Of a stretch of DNA of 13,271 nt, positions 8,153 to 13,271 are shown one piece after another. Source of the stretch: a bacterium. GTDB taxonomy: Bacteria > Desulfobacterota > GWC2-55-46. Within the stretch, counting starts at the first letter, position 1; each line of letters starts with the position of its first letter. The notes below the pieces were generated by a model, which was not told the origin of the DNA, ran no database searches, and was given only the letters and a program-made list of their open reading frames with translations. The stretch is taken from positions 1-13,271 of the forward strand of contig SCQA01000062.1 of assembly GCA_004298725.1 (NCBI GenBank), in the 5' to 3' direction. Position numbers and translations under genes: made by a program.

Positions 8153-8269
8153 GCAGGTTGCTCTCCGGGTTGTTCGCCGAAGGCGAACAATACAAGAGGC
8201 TAAGTCCTAAAATGAAGTTGTCTATTTTCAATTTCTCGCCTTTGGCGAGAGACCCGGACGGCAACCTGC
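8153..8269 (+). repeat. Compound inverted-repeat element (multi-branched) upstream of pilR
   Basis: The outer arms GCAGGTTGC (8153-8161) and GCAACCTGC (8261-8269) are perfect 9-bp complements. After a 2-nt internal mismatch on each side, TCCGGGT (8164-8170) pairs with ACCCGGA (8252-8258). Inside lie two perfect tight hairpins: TTGTTCGCC/GGCGAACAA (8170-8178/8182-8190, GAA loop) and TCTCGCC/GGCGAGA (8234-8240/8244-8250, TTT loop). Base 8170 is shared by the inner outer-stem and the first hairpin. The result is a multi-branch fold of about 117 nt ending 14 nt before the pilR ATG. It may be a cis-acting RNA leader or a REP/MITE-like mobile palindrome. No second copy is visible in the window. Confidence 0.7.
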
Positions 8270-8283
8270 TTAAAAGGCGCAAT

Positions 8284-9672
8284 ATGCTTAAAGCTAAAAT
8301 AGTTATAGTTGACGATGAAAAAGACATGCGGGACTTCCTTGAGATCATGCTCAGGAAAGAAGGCTATGAAGTTACGGCTATGTCTTCGGCGCGCTCTGCT
8401 CTTGAATACTGCCGCGGTAATAATGTTGACCTCGCCATAACCGACCTCAAAATGCCGGGGATGAGCGGAATAGAGTTTCTTCGTGAAGTTAAGGAAGGCG
8501 GCCCGGATATACCTGTAATTATGATAACGGCTTACGCTTCGGTTGAGACGGCGATAGACGCCATGAAAGCCGGCGCCTACGATTATTTTATAAAGCCGTT
8601 TAACATTGACGAGGTTAAGCTCAACGTAAGAAACGCCGTCAGCCACAGGCGTCTTATTAAGGAAAACAGGCTTCTTAAAGACGACCTTATGCTTAGGGTG
8701 GGGTTTCAGGGTTTTATAGGCGTAAGCCAGCGGATGGGTGAAGTTTATGCTCTCATTAAAAACGTTTCAAGGACAAAGAGCAATGTTTTTATAACCGGTG
8801 AGTCCGGCACCGGAAAGGAACTGGCGGCAAGGGCCATACATTTTGAGAGCGACAGAAAGGAAAGCCCTTTTGTAGCGGTCAACTGCGGAGCTATACCTGA
8901 GAACCTTCTTGAGAGCGAGCTTTTCGGCCATATGAAGGGCGCGTTTACCGGCGCGGTAACAAACAAGGAAGGCCTTGCCGAGAAGGCAGACGGAGGCGTC
9001 TTTTTCCTTGACGAAATAACCGAACTTCCTTTGCACCTGCAGGTAAAACTTTTGAGGTTTATTCAGGAAAGAAACTTCAGAAGAGTGGGCGGCACCGCGG
9101 ATATTACGGTTGACATAAGGCTGATAGCGGCGTCAAACAGGGATATAGAGGCGGATGTAAAGGCAGGCAGGTTCAGGGAAGACCTTTTTTACAGGCTTAA
9201 CGTAATAAGAATAGAAATGCCGGCGCTTCGTGAACGCAAGGAAGATATTAGCGCGCTTGCGATGCATTTTATCGAGAAATTCCGTTTTGAGCACGGCAAG
9301 AACATAACAAAGCTCTCTGACGGCGCTATGTCTGCCCTCATGGCGTATGAATATCCGGGAAATGTAAGGGAGCTTGAAAACATAATTGAACACGCCGTTG
9401 CGTTGGAATCCGGCGATACAATAATGCCGGAGAGCCTGCCGTCACATTTAAAAGGCGGTTTCGGCGGCGGCGAGGCAGGCAGTCCTCTTTTAGCGGAACT
9501 GCCCCCGGGCGGCATTGATCTTGAAAAGAACGTCGAGGTTTACGAAAAGACAATGATACGCGACGCTTTAAAAAGAGCGGGCGGCGTAAAGAAAAAGGCC
9601 GCCCAATTATTAGGCTTGTCATTCAGGTCAATGCGCTACAAGCTGAGCAAATATGGCATCGGTGAAAATTGA
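8284..9672 (+). CDS. pilR: Sigma-54-dependent response regulator PilR
   Basis: 462-residue NtrC-family activator; PilR homologues activate sigma-54 transcription of pilA after phosphorylation by PilS. The receiver is residues 1-120 with D10 and D11, phosphoacceptor D54 in AITDLKMPG, T82 and K104 in IKPF. The AAA+ domain spans about 143-380: Walker A GESGTGKE 172-179, the sigma-54-contacting GAFTGA loop 219-224, Walker B FFLDEI with D243 and E244, and the FREDLFYRLNV motif near 297-307. The C-terminal Fis-type helix-turn-helix is about 420-462. The frame is open from TTG 8158, but the extra 42 codons translate the compound palindrome and have no homology-like features. ATG 8284 has AAAGG (8273-8277) at 6-nt spacing and begins directly with a receiver start, so I chose it. 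The end overlaps the next gene by 20 nt, suggesting translational coupling. Probable targets are the two -24/-12 promoters at 12060 and 12961. Confidence 0.95.
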   Translation: MLKAKIVIVDDEKDMRDFLEIMLRKEGYEVTAMSSARSALEYCRGNNVDLAITDLKMPGMSGIEFLREVKEGGPDIPVIMITAYASVETAIDAMKAGAYDYFIKPFNIDEVKLNVRNAVSHRRLIKENRLLKDDLMLRVGFQGFIGVSQRMGEVYALIKNVSRTKSNVFITGESGTGKELAARAIHFESDRKESPFVAVNCGAIPENLLESELFGHMKGAFTGAVTNKEGLAEKADGGVFFLDEITELPLHLQVKLLRFIQERNFRRVGGTADITVDIRLIAASNRDIEADVKAGRFREDLFYRLNVIRIEMPALRERKEDISALAMHFIEKFRFEHGKNITKLSDGAMSALMAYEYPGNVRELENIIEHAVALESGDTIMPESLPSHLKGGFGGGEAGSPLLAELPPGGIDLEKNVEVYEKTMIRDALKRAGGVKKKAAQLLGLSFRSMRYKLSKYGIGEN

Positions 9673-11989
9673 AAAGGCCGCGGACGCGGCGCCGTATTTT
9701 TTACTTGCCGCCGTGGCTGTTTTATTGGCGCTTTCAGCGTATCAGCTTCAACACTGGGATACCGACATATTCTGGGCTCTTAAAAGCGGCGAACTTATAG
9801 CCGGCAACATGAAGGTTCCCGTAACTGACCCGTTCTCCTATACCTTCGCGGGCAAGGAGTGGGTGGACTTCACGTGGGGCTTTCAGGTAACAGCGCACTT
9901 ATTTTTCAAATATATGGGAGGCTGGCACGGGCTTTTTGTTTTGCAGTACGCGTTTACCGGAGCGGCGCTACTGTTTGTTTTTTTAACGTCTTATAAATTG
10001 GCTCCCGAAAGGCTTTGGCTGGCCGCCCTCCTCGTAACGCTTGCTTACGTTTCGTCACATTCACGGTTTTTCATACGCCCCCATCTTATCGAGTATCTTT
10101 TTATATCCCTGTATATTTATCTGCTTACCGTGAATGAAAGGCAAGGCAGCAATTGGCCGCTTTACCTCATTTTGCCTTTGCAGGTAATTTGGATAAACCT
10201 TCATTCAAGCGCCATACTGGGCCTGTTTATTATCGGCGCTTACGCGGCAGGGGAGGCATTTGACGAGGCAAGGCGCTCGGGCTTTAAACCGGGCCTCAGA
10301 TTTTCATCGCATGTGAATTGGCTTTTCTTGCTTTGCGTTGTTGCTCCGGTGGCATCTTTAATCAACCCGTACGGGCTGAAGCTTGTTATATTTCCGTTTC
10401 TGCATCAGGGCGGCGAAAATGCCGAGGCACTGCGCTACATCGGCGAATGGACAAAAACTCCTCTTGGCGAGTTGTTCTTTTATTTTTCCCCGTTTCCGCT
10501 TGAGCACTTTGCTTTTGTAATAATCGCCTTTGGCACGCTGGCCTCTCTTTTATTAAACCGTAAAAATGTTAAAGCACGCGACGTTATAATATTCATCACG
10601 GCGGTTGTGATGGCCTCAAGACATAGCCGATGGGAGGCGTTACTTGGTTATTTCTGCGTGCCTGTTATAGCAGGCAATCTTTCAGGTTTTTTAAAAGGAA
10701 AACGCGCGAGTGCGTTAAAATGGGCGTCTTTGCTCTTTAGCGCGGGGCTTGTCGGCGTTGTGTTTTACAGTTTTTTCGGGGTTGCGTGGCGGGATAATGC
10801 CGGTATCGGGATTAAGAGCGGGGTTTACCCTGAGGGTACAATAAGTTTTATGAAAAAAGAGCGGTTAAGCGGGAATATTTTCAATGAGTACGTTTACGGC
10901 GGCTATTTAATTTACAATTACCCTGAAGTTAAAGTCTTTATAGACGGCAGAACCCCGACGGTTTATTCCCCGTATTTTTTTTGGACGGCAAGGCTTGAAG
11001 ACGACGCCGCCATGTGGCAGAGGATTGTCAGCGAATACGGCATAAACATGGCGCTTATTCGAATAACCGGAAATTCCTGCAACAGGCTTATAAAAGACTC
11101 AGCGTGGTCAGCCGTAAGCTTCGACGACGTTTCTATACTTTTTCTGAAAAAAGAGCCGCGTTTTAATGACGCAATAAAGAAATGGGGGTTTAAGGAATTA
11201 AACCCGTGCGGAGATGCCGCAAAGTATAAAGCGCCAAAGGACGACGTTCGCAAGTTATATCTCGTACGGAAAGAACTTGAAAGGGCGCTTACATTGGAGA
11301 ACGGTTTGTTAGACGCTCGTTTCTCGCGTTCGCATAAGTTTTTAGGGCTTGTTAACGCGGAGCTTGCCGGGCATGAGGCAAAGTCAAACCGCGCTGACAA
11401 GTCGCGGCGCCATGAGCAATATTTGCTGGAGGCTGTTTCTGAATTTAATAAGTCTCTTTCAGTAAAAAAAGACCCGGCCACCTATTATGACCTTGGGCTT
11501 ACGCTTAGCAAACTAAAGAGGCATGACGAGGCGTTTGATTCTTTCAAAAGAGCCGTTAAACTCAACAAAAAACATGCCGACGCTTACCTCGGCGCCGGGT
11601 TATTGTATTATGACCTTAAAGATTACGCAAATGCCGTCGGCTGGCTAAAGGATTACGTTGATTTATCCGGCGACGCGTCCGACCGCTTAGCGTACAAATC
11701 CCTCGGCATGGCATATTTTAAAAGCGCGAAGTATGACGACGCTGTTATATATCTCAAGAGGGCGGCATTTACAACCGAAGACAAAAAAGAACTTGGGAGC
11801 ATTTATTACCACCTTGGCAACGCTTTTTTTGAAACAGGAGAATACGGTGAAGGTTCCGTTTACTACAAAAGGGCGATTGAGGCCGATAAAGATTACATAG
11901 TGGTGCTAAAAAATCTTGCGTTGCAACTCTCCGCAGTTGGTAAGAAAGAAGACGCGGGGCTGATAATGAAACTTCTAACTAATAGTTAG
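9653..11989 (+). CDS. Polytopic membrane protein with GT-C-like N-terminus and C-terminal TPRs
   Basis: 778-residue protein not identifiable with a named enzyme. Residues about 13-375 are strongly hydrophobic, with roughly ten membrane segments. The first predicted extracytoplasmic loop carries HWDTDIFW (D36, D38), which resembles the acidic loop motif of GT-C glycosyltransferases that use polyprenyl-phosphate donors. Residues about 390-520 form a soluble region with NEYVYGGYLIYNYPEVKVFIDGR (411-433), a pattern common in such large bacterial membrane proteins. At least four TPR units follow (about 609-642, 643-676, 679-711 and 715-748). The gene starts inside the end of pilR (20-nt overlap, no strong Shine-Dalgarno) and is followed by the pilin promoter. 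The position suggests a role with pilin, for instance glycosylation or assembly, but this is inference. A general cell-envelope glycosyltransferase or a structural TPR scaffold are alternatives. Confidence 0.85.
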   Translation: MASVKIEKAADAAPYFLLAAVAVLLALSAYQLQHWDTDIFWALKSGELIAGNMKVPVTDPFSYTFAGKEWVDFTWGFQVTAHLFFKYMGGWHGLFVLQYAFTGAALLFVFLTSYKLAPERLWLAALLVTLAYVSSHSRFFIRPHLIEYLFISLYIYLLTVNERQGSNWPLYLILPLQVIWINLHSSAILGLFIIGAYAAGEAFDEARRSGFKPGLRFSSHVNWLFLLCVVAPVASLINPYGLKLVIFPFLHQGGENAEALRYIGEWTKTPLGELFFYFSPFPLEHFAFVIIAFGTLASLLLNRKNVKARDVIIFITAVVMASRHSRWEALLGYFCVPVIAGNLSGFLKGKRASALKWASLLFSAGLVGVVFYSFFGVAWRDNAGIGIKSGVYPEGTISFMKKERLSGNIFNEYVYGGYLIYNYPEVKVFIDGRTPTVYSPYFFWTARLEDDAAMWQRIVSEYGINMALIRITGNSCNRLIKDSAWSAVSFDDVSILFLKKEPRFNDAIKKWGFKELNPCGDAAKYKAPKDDVRKLYLVRKELERALTLENGLLDARFSRSHKFLGLVNAELAGHEAKSNRADKSRRHEQYLLEAVSEFNKSLSVKKDPATYYDLGLTLSKLKRHDEAFDSFKRAVKLNKKHADAYLGAGLLYYDLKDYANAVGWLKDYVDLSGDASDRLAYKSLGMAYFKSAKYDDAVIYLKRAAFTTEDKKELGSIYYHLGNAFFETGEYGEGSVYYKRAIEADKDYIVVLKNLALQLSAVGKKEDAGLIMKLLTNS

Positions 11990-12059
11990 AAAGATTTAAC
12001 CATAGTGTTCATCATAAGATTTCATTGCTTTTTTAATCTTTTAATGTTAATAAAAATAT

Positions 12060-12075
12060 CGGCACATTTGTTGCA
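12060..12075 (+). promoter_or_regulatory. Sigma-54 (-24/-12) promoter of first pilin gene
   Basis: CGGCACATTTGTTGCA has GG at 12061-12062 and GC at 12073-12074 with exactly 10 nt between, matching the consensus TGGCAC-N5-TTGC except for C instead of T before GG. The expected start is about 12086, giving a leader of about 42 nt before ATG 12128. An adjacent pilR makes PilR the likely activator. An ATAAGAT heptamer 47 nt upstream recurs at the second pilin promoter. Confidence 0.88.
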
Positions 12076-12094
12076 AAAGCTATAAATGGTAAAT

Positions 12095-12108
12095 GTCATA
12101 TTGATGAC
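12095..12108 (+). other. Small hairpin in the leader of the first pilin mRNA
   Basis: GTCAT (12095-12099) pairs perfectly with ATGAC (12104-12108) around an ATTG loop, with further A-T pairs possible outside one mismatch. It lies between the predicted transcription start (about 12086) and the GGAGG ribosome site at 12118, so it could affect stability or translation of a highly expressed mRNA. It is short and may be chance. Confidence 0.3.
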
Positions 12109-12127
12109 TTTTGTTGCGGAGGCCTGA

Positions 12128-12529
12128 ATGGAACATCATGATTTAATGGCTTTGAAGGCCATAGGCAGTAAAGGTTTTACGCTTGTGGAACTGCTCATTG
12201 TTGTTGCGATTATCGCAATACTATCAGCCATTGCCATACCGCAATTTACAAAGTACCGTACGAGGGCTTCGGTGGTTGAAATAAATTCTGATGCTAAACA
12301 CGCCTATACGGCGGCGCAGGCATATCTTACGGACAATCCTAATTCAGTTATTAGCACTCTAACTCAACTTCAAATTGGCGGGTATTCCAAGTCGCCTAAT
12401 GTATCCTTTGTAGTTGGTTCTTCAATGACTATAAGTAGCGGTTTTATTGAGCTTAGGACAACGGCAACAGGCGTTGCAAACAATAATGTCCTTATAAGAT
12501 TTAATGGCCGGATAAATCAGGCAAATTAA
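12128..12529 (+). CDS. pilA: Type IV major-pilin-like prepilin (first copy)
   Basis: 133-residue prepilin. The leader has 16 residues ending in KG, with cleavage expected before F17 (FTLVE). The mature protein would be 117 residues with N-methylated F1 and E5. Mature residues 1-22 form the usual hydrophobic helix and end in AIPQF. F24 and Y27 match aromatic positions in Geobacter PilA. There is no cysteine, so the disulfide-bounded D-loop of pseudomonad pilins is absent; the C-terminal half is rich in Ser, Thr, Val and Asn and looks like a small beta domain. Size lies between the short Geobacter PilA and full-length pilins. Start: GGAGG at 12118-12122 with 5-nt spacing supports ATG 12128; an internal ATG at 12146 would give a 10-residue leader but lacks a ribosome site. 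The downstream paralogue also has a 16-residue leader, which supports this start. Probably PilR/sigma-54 controlled. Confidence 0.95.
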   Translation: MEHHDLMALKAIGSKGFTLVELLIVVAIIAILSAIAIPQFTKYRTRASVVEINSDAKHAYTAAQAYLTDNPNSVISTLTQLQIGGYSKSPNVSFVVGSSMTISSGFIELRTTATGVANNNVLIRFNGRINQAN

Positions 12530-12667
12530 AGTTAAATACTTCGCATGAACATTTTTAATTTTTGTATCCTGTCTACCTATTTAAGCACTTCTTAAGATAA
12601 GTAATTTCACCTCTTTTCTACATGGTATCTTCATAACCGCACTTTTTGATGGCGGCTAATGTTGGCT

Positions 12668-12689
12668 AAAAAGCATAGCGCTCTTTTTT
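12668..12689 (+). terminator. Candidate terminator downstream of first pilin
   Basis: AAAAAG (12668-12673) pairs with CTTTTT (12683-12688) around a loop containing the palindrome AGCGCT, and the region ends in a run of six T. The stem is weak and 139 nt after the stop codon, so another terminator may be used. No stronger stem-loop with a U-tract was seen between 12530 and 12690. Confidence 0.3.
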
Positions 12690-12696
12690 GAACCTG

Positions 12697-12786
12697 TCAC
12701 GCCGGTTTGTTAACCCTGAAGGACCAGAAGGGCAAACTGGCAAGCAAACTGGCGTGATATGGATTATATACTTCCGGTGGTCCTTC
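12697..12786 (+). other. Interleaved inverted repeats, pseudoknot-like RNA candidate
   Basis: Stem 1: TCACGCCGGTTTG (12697-12709) pairs with CAAACTGGCGTGA (12745-12757), 13 bp with one G-U. Stem 2: GAAGGACCA (12718-12726), inside the stem-1 loop, pairs perfectly with TGGTCCTTC (12778-12786) beyond stem 1. This gives H-type pseudoknot topology. The same loop can also form CCCT/AGGG (12714-12717/12729-12732). A structured RNA, a decayed element or a 3' UTR feature are all possible. Confidence 0.5.
12732..12753 (+). repeat. Tandem direct repeat GCAAACTGGC inside the structured element
   Basis: GCAAACTGGC occurs at 12732-12741 and 12744-12753, separated by 2 nt. Both copies can pair with GCCGGTTTG at 12701-12709; only the second extends the pairing to 13 bp through GTGA. 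The two copies therefore offer alternative registers for stem 1. Confidence 0.6.
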
Positions 12787-12960
12787 TTTGCCGTTCCGCA
12801 CTTTCGGCGGTAGTCGCTTTGTTGAAGTCTTTGTTGGCCTTCGTTCATGTTATCACGAGCTATAAAAGCTCTCATTAAACCCTGCCAAATAATGCCTCTT
12901 ACTGCTCATAATCATATTATAAGATAATATTTCAGAGTATTTTAGCATATTTTGTGTTTT

Positions 12961-12976
12961 TGGCATATTTGTTGCT
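12961..12976 (+). promoter_or_regulatory. Sigma-54 (-24/-12) promoter of second pilin gene
   Basis: TGGCATATTTGTTGCT has GG at 12962-12963 and GC at 12974-12975 with 10 nt between. Its 14-nt core differs from the first pilin promoter at one base. The expected start is about 12987, giving a leader of about 73 nt. ATAAGAT lies 43 nt upstream (12919-12925), as a near-matching spacing to the first promoter. Likely activated by PilR. Confidence 0.88.
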
Positions 12977-13059
12977 TTAAATACTCATATGTTTTGTGGT
13001 TTTACATTTATGTTGGCAACTTAGTGGGTTTTTTAATAAACATTAACAGGAGGCAGAAA

Positions 13060-13271
13060 ATGAAGATTCAAGAGATTTTGAAGAAGATGTCAAAGAAAGA
13101 AGAAGGTTTTACGCTTGTTGAATTGCTTATAGTTGTTGCCATTATCGCCATACTTGCGGCAATAGCCATACCGCAGTTCTCCAAGTACAGAATGAGAGCC
13201 TATATCACAGAAGTTAACTCTGATGCCAAGAACGCTTATACAGCGGCTCAGGCGTACTTGACTGATCGCCC
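13060..13271 (+). CDS. pilA: Type IV major-pilin-like prepilin (second copy, 3' end outside window)
   Basis: Starts at ATG 13060 with a strong AGGAGG (13048-13053) at 6-nt spacing and runs open to the right edge; 70 full codons are visible. The leader is 16 residues, strongly basic and acidic mixed, ending EEG before FTLVE. E5 is present. Over the first 55 mature residues it matches the upstream pilin at 46, including the NSDAK and AYTAAQAYLTD blocks. Differences include Y32 in place of Ser, so this copy has aromatic residues at mature 1, 24, 27 and 32, the same positions as Geobacter PilA. The better ribosome site and basic leader suggest this may be the major pilin, but that is inference. 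The remainder, including any disulfide loop, cannot be seen. Confidence 0.95.
   Translation, partial: MKIQEILKKMSKKEEGFTLVELLIVVAIIAILAAIAIPQFSKYRMRAYITEVNSDAKNAYTAAQAYLTDR

Larger units (their letters stand above)
12530..13059 (+). other. Long non-coding region between the two pilin genes
   Basis: 530 nt with no convincing gene. It contains an A/T hairpin after the first pilin (about 12668-12689), interleaved inverted repeats (12697-12786) with a tandem 10-mer, a 5-bp hairpin GAGCT/AGCTC (12857-12871), an A/T-rich stretch from about 12885, and the sigma-54 promoter of the second pilin at 12961. The central part (12690-12840) is visibly richer in G+C than both flanks, as though it were a separate unit. 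Confidence 0.6.

Noticed and set aside
8143..8273. TTAA on both sides of the compound palindrome, as a transposon target duplication
   Set aside because: The two TTAA copies are at unequal distances from the palindrome ends (6 nt and 0 nt), and the tetramer is common in this A/T-rich DNA.
8200..9622. Several - strand ORFs of 70-150 codons opposite pilR
   Set aside because: They are shadows of a strongly conserved coding frame with intact receiver, AAA+ and Fis motifs, and none shows a recognisable domain.
12666..12875. 69-codon ORF on the - strand between the pilins
   Set aside because: It reads straight through both inverted repeats and the tandem 10-mer, has no good ribosome site, and the product has repeat-derived residues (CLPVCP, PSGPSG) with no recognisable fold.
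12759..12878. 39-codon hydrophobic ORF on the + strand (starts MDYILPVV), possible small membrane toxin
   Set aside because: No Shine-Dalgarno sequence precedes it and its start overlaps the stem-1/stem-2 region. Hydrophobicity alone is weak evidence, and it is antisense to another equally weak frame.

Overview
The window is a chromosomal type IV pilus (T4P) locus with every gene on the + strand. The order is sensor kinase, single-domain receiver, pilB, pilT, pilC, pilS, pilR, a polytopic TPR membrane protein, then two pilin genes. The pilB-pilT-pilC-pilS-pilR-pilA order, the sigma-54 control of pilins and the protein signatures resemble Geobacter-type and related delta-proteobacterial (Desulfobacterota) or Nitrospirota clusters. 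The moderate G+C and frequent ATA, CTT and AAG codons do not contradict that, but the exact lineage cannot be fixed by eye. I see no sign of phage, insertion sequence or CRISPR.

Layout. 2-1809: a soluble PAS histidine kinase whose frame runs off the left edge, then a stand-alone CheY-like receiver. 1810-2122: a strong intrinsic terminator (1868-1898), an inverted repeat, and a sigma-70-like promoter for the pilus operon. 2123-6377: extension ATPase PilB, retraction ATPase PilT and inner-membrane platform PilC. 6453-9672: the PilS/PilR two-component pair, with a hairpin before pilS and a large compound inverted repeat (8153-8269) before pilR. 9653-11989: a GT-C-like membrane protein with C-terminal TPRs that overlaps the end of pilR by 20 nt. 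12060-13271: two paralogous pilin genes, each preceded by its own well-matched -24/-12 promoter. The second pilin is cut by the right edge. About 530 nt between the pilins is non-coding and holds an interleaved (pseudoknot-like) pair of inverted repeats.

How it works together. PilB and PilT drive pilin polymerisation and depolymerisation through PilC. Membrane-bound PilS should phosphorylate PilR, a sigma-54 activator, which should fire the two pilin promoters. The TPR membrane protein between regulator and pilins may modify the pilin (inference). The upstream kinase and receiver look like a second phosphorelay next to the pilus genes, separated from them by a terminator. The alignment genes pilMNOPQ and the prepilin peptidase pilD are not in the window.

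Most noteworthy: the twin sigma-54-driven pilins, the compound palindrome that gives pilR a false N-terminal extension, the pseudoknot-like element between the pilins, and the GT-C/TPR protein. The core machinery is a known system; I found no clearly new system, only unexplained regulatory structure and one protein of unknown function.
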